64,000 bases of DNA from Tolypeutes matacus (lineage: Eukaryota; Chordata; Mammalia; Cingulata; Chlamyphoridae): positions 1,335,150-1,399,149 of the forward strand of contig JAKSZT010040190.1 of assembly GCA_026826555.1 (NCBI GenBank). The letters are read 5' to 3'. Both the position numbers and the translations under genes were made by a program. A model generated the notes under the pieces. It worked only from the letters and a program-made list of their open reading frames with translations, made no database searches and was not told where the DNA came from. The stretch's first letter is position 1; each line of letters starts with the position of its first letter. Positions 49,246 to 61,569 of this stretch are shown piece after piece.

Positions 49246-49254
49246 AAGCATAGG

Positions 49255-51740
49255 TTTTCATTTCAAGGAAAAGAGAAACGAGAACTTATACCTGGCCTGA
49301 CAGACTTATTTAGTGTAGGGTAAACCTGCCTGCTGATCATTCTTAGGTAGTGTGGCTTTTTGGAAAGACCAAAGCAAATGGAAGCAACGGAGCTCAAGTC
49401 CACTGCCGGAGGCCCTTTCCTGGAGGACTGCAGCCTTATCCAGCCTGAGGTCCCAATCAGTGCAAAGTCGGGTCGGCTTGGTCCAGTTGGCTCTCCAGGC
49501 CGTCCAGAGGGCCCTGCTGCACCTGCTTTGGAGCGAGCTGCCCTCTTTCCTCCTTCCTGGGCTGTTAGTCGAACCAGGATGCAAAGCCTCAAAGTCTGAA
49601 TATGAATTGTGGCTTGGAGGCTACATGGGAAGCTAAATTTAGGTTTTAAGAAGAAGAAGAAAAAAAACATTTGAAAAATTAAAGGCGTTTCCGCACGTCA
49701 GAAGAGAACACAAAATAAGACTTAAAACCAACTCAAAACATTGTCACACAGGAAGTAGTTCCCGCACAGTATTGATTACCAAACACTAAAGAGAGCAGAG
49801 GTGACTTGAGAGGTTTTTATAAGGTTCATTGTTCATTAACTCTTGCAGGCCATCAGGGTATCAAATTAGGGCATTTAAGGGTTAATTTAGGAAGCAGTTT
49901 CCTACAACCTTTCATACATTTAAGGGAGTAACAAACAGAAAGACAGTACTTAGAAATATTCAACTTGTACTTCTGGCATGAGAACAGTATTAGCTCAACT
50001 CATGTGTTTAAATGATGTTTTAAGTCCACTCCTTTTCTTTTCCAATTCTAAATGATGAAAAGAATCTAAGCCTTTAAAACAAAGTGGAAATACTAATCGT
50101 TTGTGAGAAATGACTCCATAGACATAACAAGTAAAATTATTTGTTTGAAAAAAATCACATCCAATTTGATTTTTATAAAGAACTTGAAATTCTAATTTGA
50201 GGAAACTTGATCATCATGGGTATGTATTTACTGATTATCTTCTGATAATATGCCAATATTATGTTTTTTTTCCAAGTGTATTTAAATAGGTGCAGGCTAT
50301 ATAGGTTAATATTGAAAAATTACTCAGTATTTTTAAAAATGTTTTTATTTTAAGCCAATTTTTAAGGCAATTTTTGTAAAACGTTTTAGATGAGAATCTG
50401 ATATTAAAATAATCCTGTAGCCAATATAAGCTTTTACTGACAAAATATCAGGAAGCACAACAAAAAGTATATTAAGAATTGAGAGATTATTTTCATGTTA
50501 CCAGGAGAAACTGTCCCAAATGCCTTTCTGATACGTTTCTGACTTTTCCTGCATGTCATTAACAAGTAGCCAATACGTTTAGGTAGCAAGGAAATTGATT
50601 GAGCCGCTTATATAAAATATCAGGCTGCTCATTTAAAATTTTTCTGATGTTCCAGGCCTGTGGTTCCAGTAAAATCCCACTGTACTGACTCTTAGAACAC
50701 ACAAATTTACTCACCATGTTGGCAGAAATCACAGAGAAATACTCTGAACTGAGTAAGATACCTTCCCAATTAAAAGTCTGATATAAAAATTACAATCTAT
50801 TTCCTAATTTTTCTAAATTTCTATAATAAAACATCCACTCAACACATGTTTATTACGTGCTAACCAAGTCATTCTGCAAATGCCATGCTAAGGATAGACA
50901 TAAAAAAGACCTTGGAGGAGTGGCAGCCAGCCAAAGGCACTCGATATGCGCGTGCACCCCTACATCCAGCGGCACCCCTACATCCAGGGAAGCCTTTGCC
51001 AGGTCGCTTTCTCAGGTGCTGAGCTTCTCCAGTACCTGTTTCCCATAGTTTCTTGTCCTCAAGCCCCTCTTGTCTTGCGTGCTGCCCTCCTCCCAACTCT
51101 TCTACTGCACCATCCCCCCTTCCTACTGAAGAGGATCCTGCCTGTCCTGACTCTGATTCTTCATCTCTGACTTTCTATTCCGCTGAGTGGTTAATTCAGC
51201 TTATTGCTAAAATAAGAACCAAAGAGTAAACAGAACGACAAAGGGGATTCCCAGAAGAAGAGAAGTGACGACTGTGCTTCTAGTGGAGAGGAGAAGATAT
51301 AAAACATGTTGAGATTGTGGTGTGGGGGAGACCAGAAGTCAATAACTCGACAGGCACCCTAAGAGACAAAGCAGGCAGGCCTGCCCATCTTCTGTATTCC
51401 TGCCCCTGAAAACAGCATCACGCTCCTCTCCACAGATCCAGTAAGAAACCTGAAAGTCAACCTTCATTGCCTTCTGCAATTTTTTTTGGTAATAGTTTGC
51501 TTTATATTTTTGGTCTATCTTGACTGGCAGCCCCTTTGTTCCATGAATTTCTTCTTCCAGAGTCAACACTGGAGGATATTAAGAACATAATAAGCAGATT
51601 TCTTGCAGGAACAATAAAAAGGGACATGACAGATTTTCTGTAGTTTAGATTCTAGACCGACTTCCAAACTTTACGGTTGAGGGAGCCAGATTCAAAAGAG
51701 AGAAAATTATGTTATTCAAAAGAGGAAAAAGTACACAAAA
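49255..51740. other. Intergenic DNA without recognised gene
   Basis: A moderately GC-rich part (49340-49620) has open frames on both strands but no recognisable domain or splice context. 50825-50920 may be a minus-strand L2 end ('caacacatgtttattacgtgctaacc' in parts). CGC-containing tandem CCCCTACATCCAG occurs twice at 50956-50988. Confidence 0.35.
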
Positions 51741-51744
51741 ACAC

Positions 51745-51890
51745 CCAGCATCACCACTTACAATCCATGTGATCTAGTCAGGTCACTTAACTTTAGGGAA
51801 TACATTTTTTGGCATCTGAAAAATGGAGCTAATACTTGGTTCAAGGTTGTTGAAGATCTCATGAGGAAATTACCATATAATTTCAATATA
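51745..51890 (+). mobile_element. MIR SINE
   Basis: 'caccacttacaatccatgtgatc', 'ggtcacttaactttagg', 'atctgaaaaatggagctaat' and 'ggttgttgaagatctcatgagg' follow the MIR consensus. Confidence 0.72.
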
Positions 51891-52354
51891 GGAGTTTAAA
51901 AGTCTAGAAGACTAAACAGCAAAATAATTTTAGTAGCAGTTATATCTGGGTGGTAGATTTCCTGTCTTTTATTTTTTTTATCCTTTCATCTTCTTAAAAC
52001 ACATTTTTCTATAATCAATATATATTACATAATAAAAGATGAAAACTTAAAAAGAAAAAAGAAAGTGCCAAGGATATGATCAAACAATTCTTAGATTATG
52101 TTTCCTAAGAAACAGGAAAAATGTTTAACTGCATGAGCAAGGAAAGGCAAACAACGAAAGCCTACCTTTTAAAGTGTTTTTTCTGTGAAACCCTGTGCAG
52201 AAGAAGCTGCTCTGATTTAATTACTAACAAAGTGTTATTGGGAACCCTAAAGTAGTATATCCTTTGTTTCAGAACGAAATGTCCACTCAGATTGCATTTA
52301 CATTAAAACAAACAAAACCCCCACAAACATACATTCATTCCCTCCCCCCCAAAA

Positions 52355-52490
52355 AATAAACACTTTATTCCTCAAAAAAACTAACAACACCCAAACCCAA
52401 TAAAAACTTTATTCCTCAGAAAAAAACAAGAGATTTTATTCCTCAAAAACAAACAAACACAAACCCAATAAAGAGTTTATTCCTCAAAAA
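52355..52490. repeat. Imperfect tandem array with AATAAA-NNN-TTTATT palindromes
   Basis: TTTATTCCTCA recurs at about 52364, 52408, 52435 and 52476. Three of the four copies carry a perfect 6-3-6 inverted repeat AATAAA-NNN-TTTATT (52355-52369, 52399-52413, 52467-52481). CATACATTCAT lies on both outer sides (about 52328 and 52504). Confidence 0.85.
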
Positions 52491-52794
52491 ACCCCACAAA
52501 AATCATACATTCATGTAGGAAAGTTCTCTAATACCCTCACTGATTCCACCTCCTCCATAAAGTCGTCCTCCACCTTTGTCTACATGTGGGGATTCTTCAG
52601 TACTTGAAACTGACTTACTGCTGCATTCTTAGCCATCTCTTTCCAAGTATCTCTTTTCCCTAAAACTTAGGCTACTTGAGTTCTGGGACTGATTTCCCTT
52701 CATTTTGTCATTCCTCTGTGCCTGGTATAGGACCCTGCGTCTCCATAAAGTTGGGCTAAGGATATAGTTTTATATTTACAGGGTACGGCTATTC

Positions 52795-52960
52795 CTGAAT
52801 TCAAGTCCTGGTTTTATTCATTATCAGCTGTTAGTAATTGAGGACGAGTGACTTAACCTGTGTGCCTCCTCAACTGGAAAATGAGGCCAGGAATCCCAGC
52901 CTCTGAGTTTCCTGAAAGATGCTCAGAGAAGGGAATGCTGCCTGTTAAGAGGCACTCAGC
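52795..52960 (+). mobile_element. MIR SINE
   Basis: 'aattcaagtcctggtttta', 'gagtgacttaacctgtgtgcctcc' and 'aactggaaaatgaggccagg' match the MIR consensus in order. A second MIR-core-like piece, 'gggcctcagtttctcc...ctgtaaaatgaag', lies at about 53063-53098. Confidence 0.75.
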
Positions 52961-53149
52961 AGACGGTCTAGTTTTGTGAATTAACAGGGTTCTTTCAAAA
53001 CCCTTCAGTGTACCGTACCTGCTAAAGAGAAATGCCCATAGCTAGTGGTCCAATCGCCTTCGCTGGGCCTCAGTTTCTCCTCCTGTAAAATGAAGAACGT
53101 TAGGCCGGGTCTCATGCATCCCTGAGAGCCTTCTCCCGGGGAACTCTGT

Positions 53150-53735
53150 CCTCGGGTGCTACCAGGGGACCCCATCTTCCCTCCACCTGGCCTGTGGCTA
53201 GAGGGCCAGTCCAGTCGCCGCCTCCCAGGTGTCGAGGATCCAAACCTTCAGGTGGGCTCCAAGGACGACCCCAGCGCTCACCCCACAAGACCCCGCGTCA
53301 AGTGCCTGCCTCCTTCTGGCTCCACCCGGGCCCTCCGACGCCAACCTCAGAACTGCGGTTTGACGGTTGGAAAAACGGAGTTTCCAGGGAGCCCAACGGC
53401 CCTCGCAGTCGTTACCGCAACCCGCAGGGCGCGCGTCGTTGCGTCCAGTGCAGGTCAGTGCGCGCGTCGTTGCGTCCAGCGCAGGGCAGGGAGCGCGGAC
53501 CAAGGAGCGCGCCCTAACGCGGACCAGGCGGGCCACTGCCGCGGGTGCTGGTCCCGCGTGGGATCCCCTGCCCCTGCCCGGGCTCCGCCCCCTCTGGAAC
53601 AGCCTCTCCTGGCGCGCAATCCCCGCTGGCTGTCCGCCTCCCTCTTGCGTCTGTCGCTGGTCCTCCCTCCCCTCCCAGCCCCCCGCGCACAGCCAGGTCC
53701 CGTCTTACACGCGCGCTCATGCATCAAGGACTTAG
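53150..53735. promoter_or_regulatory. CpG island of unknown association
   Basis: Strong GC and CpG enrichment against AT-rich surroundings, with many CGCG motifs around 53425-53540. CpG islands usually mark promoters, yet no first exon, splice donor or TATA could be assigned and neither OR gene is near. Long open frames on both strands follow from the GC content. Could serve an unannotated non-coding transcript, or be a relic. Confidence 0.6.
53429..53490 (+). repeat. 31-bp tandem duplication inside the CpG island
   Basis: GCGCGCGTCGTTGCGTCCAG starts at 53429 and again at 53460. The units differ only in their 3' third. Confidence 0.92.
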
Positions 53736-53744
53736 GTATATTCT

Positions 53745-54668
53745 TTTTTTTTTTTTTTTTTTTATTATTATTATGGGTAAAAATCAAAATTCTCACAATA
53801 CATACAAACATTTGCAAAATGATATATAAATATATATGCATATATGTGTATTTGCTTACAAAAATGTTATTTATATATATATATATACATATATTTTAAG
53901 AGGTGCTTAGATTACCCAAAATATTACACGGAACCCACTGGGATTCCCATGTTGCCCACCTCCCACACCTCCCACCACATCCAACACAAACATCTCCCAC
54001 AGTGTGGCCCACCACCCTCAATGGACTTACACATCCTGGAGACTTGCCACCAACCATAGACCACAGTTCACACTGTAGACCACACTCTCTCCCACTCAGT
54101 TCTGAGTGGTGTGTGCTGATTTAAAATGGCCTACATCCGTTGCCACAACAGTACTCAGGACAACCTCCAACTCCCAAAGAAGCCCCTGTATTTCAACTGC
54201 TCATCCCCTCCCTACCCCAAAAGTGTCAAGTGGCCACTGGCTCCACCTCATTGTTATAATTTCTTGCATTGCTAGAATCACCATATGTGTACAACAGAAT
54301 ACCATCAAGTCCACTCTAGTCCATAGTTCTTCCCCCAATCCTGAGGGGACTGGGATGGTGATGTCCACTCCACCTCCAAATGAGAGAGGGCTTATATCCC
54401 ATGGATATGGTGGGTGGGATGATCCTGCCTGCAGATGCAGGCCCTCTCCATTCCCTGGGATGGCCATTGCCCATCGTTGTCTCCTCACCAGGTGACTTGG
54501 ATGAGTCCATTGAGCTGTAGGGTAGGAGTTGCAGCTCCACCTAGATTTCATGCACACCTGGCACATAGGTAGGCGGGAGGCTCCAGTCTCTGGCCAGGGT
54601 GTCTCCGGAGCTCTCAGGAACCCCACTGAGTGGGGTGATAGGCACTTAGATGTTCTATGAGCTCCTAC
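53745..54668 (-). mobile_element. 5'-truncated L1 3' end, minus strand, with exact target duplication
   Basis: Poly(T) at 53745-53763 is the L1 tail. The body (53890-54668) is the reverse complement of the long L1's 3' UTR (about 23700-24460). A perfect 11-bp duplication AGGTATATTCT flanks it at 53734-53744 and 54669-54679. The tail region includes an expanded (TA)n-rich stretch around 53820-53890. It sits directly against the CpG island. Confidence 0.93.
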
Positions 54669-54679
54669 AGGTATATTCT

Positions 54680-55395
54680 CTTTAATTCCTCTGTGGGTCT
54701 GTTCCTGAGCAGCTTATCATTTTAATTACTAGAATTTTAAAATAAATCTATCAGGTCAGCCAAAACCAATTCTTTCTTCCCTGTCCTTTTCTTTCTTTCT
54801 TTTTTTTTTTTTTTTTTAAAAACTGTCTTGTTCTTTTCCTTCTATTCACCCTTCCCTATGTATCTGGGGTTCTCTTTTCAAATCTTTCTGGATTAATCTA
54901 TAAATTCAATACAATTTCAATGAAAATCTGAATGTGATTTTTTTATGCAATAGAAAATTAACAGTAGGTTTTATAACTTTTAACCAACTTTGCATTCCCA
55001 ACTTGGTCATGATGTATATTGTGTTTTTAGTATATTCCTCATATCAATTTTGGACATTTTATTTTTAAGTTTTGTATCTATATTCTTTACTGATGTCAGA
55101 GAACAGTTATCTGTGGGAGGTTAAGTGCCTCCAAACTGTTTTTTTTATTATTTTGGTGTTGTTTTTTTTTTTCCAAGCGAGTAACCATAAAACAGAATTC
55201 ACTACGAGTTTTATTTAGTCATCAATACTGATGGTATTGGGCACATTTTCATATGTTTCCTCTTCTCTGTAATGCCTACTCATGTAGTTCATCCATTTTT
55301 CTATTTTGATCTCTGCTTTAGAAAAAAACAAACAAACAACTCTTGCAATAATGTTAGGCTTGAAGAAGAGTTGCAGAGAGAGTACAGAGTGTTCC
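54680..55395. other. AT-rich intergenic DNA without recognised gene
   Basis: Contains T and CTTT runs near 54790-54815 and no coding frame. Confidence 0.4.
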
Positions 55396-55397
55396 CA

Positions 55398-55505
55398 TAT
55401 AGCACTGGTTCTTGACCAGGGGCAATTTTGGCCTCCAGTGGACATTAGGCAATGTCTGAAACATTTCTGGTTGTCACAGCTGTAGCAGGGTGCTACTGGC
55501 ACCAA
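55398..55505 (+). mobile_element. hAT-Charlie-type non-autonomous DNA transposon remnant
   Basis: 'actggttcttgaccaggggcaattttgg', 'ggacattaggcaatgtctg' and 'catttctggttgtcacagctg...gggtgctactggcacc' resemble MER5-like elements. Only one end is preserved. Confidence 0.5.
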
Positions 55506-55964
55506 AACCTTTTTGCTAATTGGTTCAATTACTTTAATTGCAAACTTAAACGCTGTCCCGGGGAATAGGAAAAGGAGCGTCCCCTAAGTCATTGTCGAAA
55601 GCCTGGTACTAAGGCCCAGAAGATAGGCCCTCTAAAACCTTTTCCACGTGCCCCAAACCATCGCGACACCAACGGCCAGTTCTCCCCCCTCTGACAGCCT
55701 TGACTATTTAGTAGGAAATAGAGTAAGTTAATTGGCTGAGCACATCACTACCTTCTCAGTTTCAATATTGTAAAAGGCAGTCTCTGAGCTCCCTTCCAGA
55801 AGCAAAGGGCTGTATGTTATTTGGATGATGAACCAGGTCTCTTGGGGCATGTTTCCTGACATGCAATCACACGATTCAAGAATGATTCTTAGAAGAAACC
55901 TGACAGCAAAGATAGGACCAAAAGAAGGCTCAGAATTACCCAAAACAAAGCTCTGGCAGGATGG

Positions 55965-56110
55965 TATTGTGTTTGAGAGATTGGAGGTAATAGATTTAGG
56001 CTCCAGTCACTTTGGGGACACGGGTTTGAATCTTTCCACTGTCCAGGTGTCTCGGGAATTTTGAGACCAAAGGCACGAATTCTCTGATGTTTGGAGTTTT
56101 CATTTCTTTA
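55965..56110 (+). mobile_element. MIR SINE
   Basis: 'taggctccagtcactttggggacacgggtttgaatc' (in parts) is the tRNA-derived head with box B GGTTTGAATC. A diverged core follows ('gagttttcatttctttaaatg'). Confidence 0.6.
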
Positions 56111-56449
56111 AATGTTCCCCTTGTGCATCAGCTTCCCTCTCTTGGATGAGCTGACCCCACACTGGTAAATTCCATTTTTAAGCCCACTTTTCTCCTCCCA
56201 GAGGAGCTTCCTACTTGGCATCCAGCAGGCAGCAAAGTAATTTCCTCCCTGTTTTTCGCAACAAACCTGGCTCGCAATGCCTGGATTGTCTCTAAAAGGA
56301 AATAGGCGCTTTCCCCAGGACCACCCCTATTCCATGGTCTCCAGCATTCTTGAGTTTCACTGGAGAAGGGAGGTCTGGAGAAGGTCTGCAGCGACATCAC
56401 AGGCCCCCAGGAGGCCAAGATGCCATCCTCCAAACTCACACCATTCGCT

Positions 56450-57140
56450 TAGTGTTTCAAGTAGTTATCAAGCACCTACCAAGTGCTACAATTCTACTGT
56501 GTGCTGGGGACATGTGCCATGAGAAACCAGATTAAAAACCCCTGTCTTCAAGCAGGTAAAATTTGTGGGTATATTTTGGGAAGGGGTGAATGACAAAAAA
56601 TAAGCAGGATAAGTAAGTAAAACATAAATAGAGCAGGGAAAAAGAATGAAGGTGTGTGTGCACCAATTTCCCAGGCCTTCCTGAGAAAGTGATATTTCAG
56701 TGGCCACCTGAAGGCGGTGAGGCAAGAAGTCAGACAGATTCCCAGGGCGGGGGAGGGAATCTTTCCAGGCAAAGGGTAAATGCCTGGAACTTGGGGTGTG
56801 TTTGGCGTGAAAGCAAAGAGGCCTGTGTGCCTTAGTGGAAGGGGCAAAGGAGGGAGAGGTGGAAGATGGCCAGGGTAGGGTGGGACAGATCGCTGTAGGG
56901 TTTGGCTTTTACTCTTGAGTGAGACAGGGCCACTGGGCGATTGGAGCAGAGGAGGCATTAATAGAGTCACTACAGGCAGGGCAGGAGCAGGAGAGCACTT
57001 GGGAGGCAAGCAGGAGGCACTTGGAGCAGCAAACATAAGTGCTGAGCAGAGGTGAGATGTTGGATATATTTTGAAAGGAGAGTTGACAGTGTTTGCTGTC
57101 ACAGTGGGCCTCTGAGGAAAAGACAGGAGTCAAGGATGAC
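56450..57140 (-). mobile_element. L2-like ancient repeat, minus strand
   Basis: Starts with the reversed L2 3' end ('tatcaagcacctaccaagtgct', 'tgtgctggggacatg') and continues through 'tttccaggcaaagggtaaatgcctgg' and 'ggatatattttgaaaggagagttgacag', a widespread ancient mammalian repeat pattern. The class of the distal part is less certain. Confidence 0.55.
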
Positions 57141-57239
57141 TGCAATTCCCTGATTTCCTCATCTCGAGCCTATGGGGATCACGGCAAAGTCACCCAAGGA
57201 CCCACAGGCTGTGTTCTCCATCTTTTTATAAAAAAAAGC

Positions 57240-57500
57240 AAATCAACATACTGTATTCATGCAACAAATATCGAGAGTCCTCTACGCACAAAGCATGTAG
57301 GACTGAATGGAGAGGTAAGATGGATGGACAGGCTTCCATCCTTCAGGGATCCTTCAACCTTGGCAAGGAAGCAGACATTATAATAAGCTGGAAATTAAAA
57401 CTGAGCTACAAAGGAGCTATGAACCCACTTAGGGAAAGTTCATTGGGAGATGTCAGGGAAGAGCTCTGAGGGAATAACACTGGGTATTCTAGGGCTGCAG
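57240..57500 (-). mobile_element. L2-like 3' fragment, minus strand
   Basis: 'aacaaatatcgagagtcctctacgcacaaagcatgtagg' (in parts) and 'gcttccatccttcaggga' follow the reversed L2 3' consensus. Confidence 0.5.
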
Positions 57501-57704
57501 AAGGTGTGACAGGAGAAAGGTCTCTGTGGACCAAGTTAAAGGATTGTTAAGTCTTTATCCTAAAAGGACTGGGGGACTGTACTAAAGGGTGAAGGATTTG
57601 ATATAGATAAGATTACTCTGTCTATTGTGTAGGATTATCTTGGTTGAAGGCAGATCAATTGCAGGTGCTTTAAAAAATTTTTTTTTTCTTACTATTATTG
57701 TTAC

Positions 57705-57870
57705 TAGCTAATAAGTACTGGGTCTACACTGTATGCCAGACACTGGGCAAAATACTTATAATGGATTACCCCACTTAACAAAATAGATATTGTCATGCTT
57801 ATCTTATGGATAAGAAAGCTGTGATTCAAAACAAAGCACATCTTGCCCAAGGGCATAGGACATTTAGTTT
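57705..57870 (-). mobile_element. MIR-family SINE, minus strand
   Basis: 'gtatgccagacactgggcaaaata', 'ggataagaaagctgtgattc' and 'cttgcccaagggcatagg' match the reversed MIR consensus in order. Confidence 0.65.
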
Positions 57871-57959
57871 GTATGACCAAGAGTCTCCACGCCCAGCTAT
57901 GCAGGCTAAATCCCTGTACTTGGAGAACTGAGGGAGCCCAGCAGAGATGTGCAGTGCCA

Positions 57960-60900
57960 CCCAGCCAAGCTGCAGATCCTTGGGAGTGGACGATTGTTTT
58001 ACGCCACCACATGTTGGGGTGCATTGCTACATAGAACTTTTATGGCAATAGTTAACTGGTAAACCACCAAATCAAGTTCAGCCTGCATATCCTTCAGCTC
58101 TGAGACTCATGTAAATCATGAAGACTCGCATTTTTAATGCTAGGCTCTGGAAACTCATTAATTAGCATCTGGAATTTATGATCGAGGGAGATACAGAGAT
58201 AGGGCTCACGAGGATCGGCTTAACAATATCTATTTTCTTTTAAAAAGCCCACATTTTTTCTATACACTTTAATATTGTGAGTTATTTTAAGGCATGGTCA
58301 AATCGATAAAGCAGATGTGAATATTATTTTGATATCTCAGGGGAAAAAACTAAACTATTTGGTCACTTTTCCAAGACCAGGCCTCAGCACCTTTTGGTTG
58401 TTTTTGGCCTGTAGGTGAAAGGTCTGTGGGCAGGATCCCGCCTCACACAGGTTACCCTCCCAGGGGAGCAGGAGGCAAGGCCGACTGTGTTACCACCCCG
58501 TGCCAGCTCCTCCACGCCACTCTTTCTCTTTATCACTTTTAGAGCTGGCTAACCTTAACACCGGGTTCAGGGTGTCTCACAGGTACTTAAAAAATTCTAG
58601 GGAGCTATAAGGTTATACACAAAGAGTAAAACATCTCAGGATTTAGAAATAACAATCAGAGATCAGGCGTAAATGTGACTGCTGAGGAGCTTACAATCTA
58701 GGCCCTAATTTCCTTAAATAAAGCTGTTTTTAGAGACTATTAGCTGCAACCTATAGTAGAAATTTTGTTTCATCTTGCTTTCATACCCTTCCTAAGATTA
58801 TGTTAATCAACATGTATTTTACTTCAGCAGTACAGGAAAAAAACTATTTTAATTATTTCATGAAAACTTATGATTTTCAAAGTAATCAAGATTATTTCCC
58901 CCCTACCACCAACTTAATATACAGATTGAGGTAGCTTCTGACAGGTTTCTTTGTTATGAAGTTACTTTTTGTTATCAATATTTATTCAGATTTCTACTTA
59001 ATAATGATTTTCTGGAATTAGCTATTTGTATAGAAATACTTCAGTTTAGAAAATGCTTTTACAAACTTCCCATAATTATTCATAACTACATAGACTAGTT
59101 ATTTCAGCTTAAGATAAAGTTCACCTTTAACAGATGAAATTTACTTCTACAAGCCCTTTGCAACTTTTTATATTTACTCAGGTCTTGTCCTTCTTGTTCC
59201 TGGCCTCGTGAAAACCAGTTATTTTATCTTAGGACAAAAACACACTCCCTTAAACAAGCTTATCAAACTTTAGTGAGCTTCGGCATTGACTATGAATTCA
59301 CTTCCACAGACTTTTTACTTCTTTCTATATCCATTTAAGTCTCATCTTACATCCCGCATTCTGTTTTGTGAAAATTAATCATTTCACTTTAGGACAAATT
59401 TACGTTTTTTTCTTTAACTTAATTTTATTAAACACAGACTTACCATTTTCATTATTTTAAAGATTTAATAAATATAATGTTAATTTGTTTCATTAGTGTC
59501 CATATAAATCTATGGAGATTACACTTAAGTTGAATAAAATTGAAACAATTATAGTTTATGCAAGAAATATTTTTTCTTTTCCTCCATAGAAGACTAAAAC
59601 CTCTTTATTCATAATATTCTTAAAATTGTGAACAACCTTAAAAGTAAACTGACTACCAGATTCTGGAACATATTATAATTGTTTAATTTGTTTTCATCAT
59701 AATTTAGAAAAAAACTTTCTATAGCTTTTAAGGATCTTTTTTTTTCCTTTACTGAAATTTGGCAATTGGATTATTAATTACTCCAAGACTGTTAAAAGGT
59801 TTAAATCGGTGAAATACAGGACAAACTGTGCAAACTAAGGTTTATTCTGTAACATTTCTTCGGTCCCTATCATTCTTCATTTCCAGGCCTAGTAGACAGT
59901 TCTAAGCTAAACTCTCATTTCCCTCTTTTACTGCACCTAGCTCTTCCCTGACAGCTCTCTCAAAGGCCCTGGGGGGTGGGCAGGGTAGGTTAAGGAGCCT
60001 AGGAAAACCTTTTTTTTTCTTGTTAAAAAGTTATTTGGTTTTAAAAGTTACTAAACTTTAACAGCACCAATTTTATTAATGTGGTTATCCAAGTCTAATT
60101 AGAATTAACATGGAAACTAAACAGAGAACATTAATGTTAAGATTTTTACAATTATTCTTTGTTTTTTTCTAAATAATGCAGGAGAACTATACAAATGAAA
60201 CTATAAAAACATATTTTGTACTAGCAGATCTGTTGAAATACTTAAAAAACCTTAGTTAATGTACTTTAAAACAGTAATATACAGTTTTTTATAACAAGGA
60301 TTAATGGTGCATATAGGTATTACATTGTTTTCAAGCAAAACAGTAATGAAACTTCTGAAGGTATTTTGTCTTTACAGTTATGTTGAATTCTCTGTAATTA
60401 AGTATATATATACATTTAATTTATACAAAGCCCAGAGAGAAGTTTTTTCCTTAAATGAATTGCTTTTATTTATGAGGACATAAATAATAAGCATTTAAAA
60501 TATTTATTTTAGATTATATTTGTGCTGAAAATAAAAGAAACGGGTTTAAAAGGGGGCGCAGAGCAAGTTTATTGAGCTAAAGTTGCATTAACGCAGAAGC
60601 AGCAGCAAAAGAAGTTTCTGCTGAAAGGGGTGAGCTGGGGGAGCAGTTTATCTGGCTGCTTGAAGCAAAGGGAATGGGGAGGAATAAAGGGCCATGGTTT
60701 ATGGTTCCTGCGGGGGCTGTTCGGACAGGGTGTCCTTGAGGCCCAGCTCCTTAATTAGCAAGCGGGACGTTGGTGTAAGATTGAGGCCTTCAGGTGAAGA
60801 TCAGCAGACCTTGCTGGTGTCAGCTTGAGCTCTTTGTTACAGTTCTTCCTCCCAGGCTGGGGCAGGGGGTTTTATCAGCACCGCAAAGGATCATTAGTAT

Positions 60901-61295
60901 GTCAGCCTGCTTCAGTTAACATGTTCTTCTTTATAATCCCCTGGAAAAAATGGAAGCTCAAGCAAATCAAGATGGTTAGTAAAATCGTTTATCATTCCAA
61001 TTTCACACAAGAAACTTATTTAGCCTTTTAAATCTGAAATTTGCATACATTTTAAAGGAAAAAGAAAAAGAGAACTTACAATTACAGTCTCTCCAAAGTA
61101 AATGCAAAGAGAGATGGGAAGAAAGAGGAAGCCTCTTCCCTTCTGTTCAGCAGGGAGAATTAAGCCCCTTATCATTGTTATAAATTGGCATATGCCCTTG
61201 CAAGAGAGAGGAGCTCTCTCTGTCTCTCGAGGAGATGAGACCAACAAGGCGGCTGGGCCAGTGTGAATGAGTGGCTTCAGCCTGCATTTCTGAAC
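57960..61295. other. AT-rich intergenic DNA without recognised gene
   Basis: About 3.3 kb. A segment of roughly 60 bp ending in CTTAGGACAAA near 59235 is echoed near 59398. 60540-60900 is GC-richer with 'agcaagtttattgagctaa', which hints at an LTR in reverse orientation, unproven. No coding frame with protein character. Confidence 0.35.
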
Positions 61296-61299
61296 CAAT

Positions 61300-61470
61300 C
61301 ACTGCCCCAAATGCGGTTCTCCCAGTGTGGCCTCACCCGGGAACTTGTTACAAATACAGAATTCTCAGGCCTCACCCTGACCTCCCAGGGGTTCTGGCAG
61401 CAAGCCCTGTAGGTGAGTCTGTTGCATACCAACGGTTCCCACTCTTTGGACGATCCTGAAATGTGAGCTG
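61300..61470. mobile_element. MER20/MER5-like hAT transposon remnant
   Basis: 'aacttgttacaaatacagaattctcaggcctcaccctgacc' (in parts) and 'cataccaacggttcccactctttgg' resemble the body and end of non-autonomous hAT elements. Diverged. Confidence 0.45.
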
Positions 61471-61569
61471 TTGTCGGCCTGAGGAGGCAAACCGTGGATG
61501 CTGAGGCGTCAGCCAACCTTGTGGCCGCCAAGGGTCTCCTACGTGTACAACCCCATGCCAGGGGGTGGG

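Noticed and set aside
49263..49670. Overlapping open frames on both strands
   Set aside because: No domain, no splice context and no homologous pattern recognised; likely a GC effect.
53156..53899. 247-codon open frame and its antisense partners
   Set aside because: Open frames on both strands follow from high GC. The C-terminus runs into L1 poly(A) and TA repeats, with no domain.
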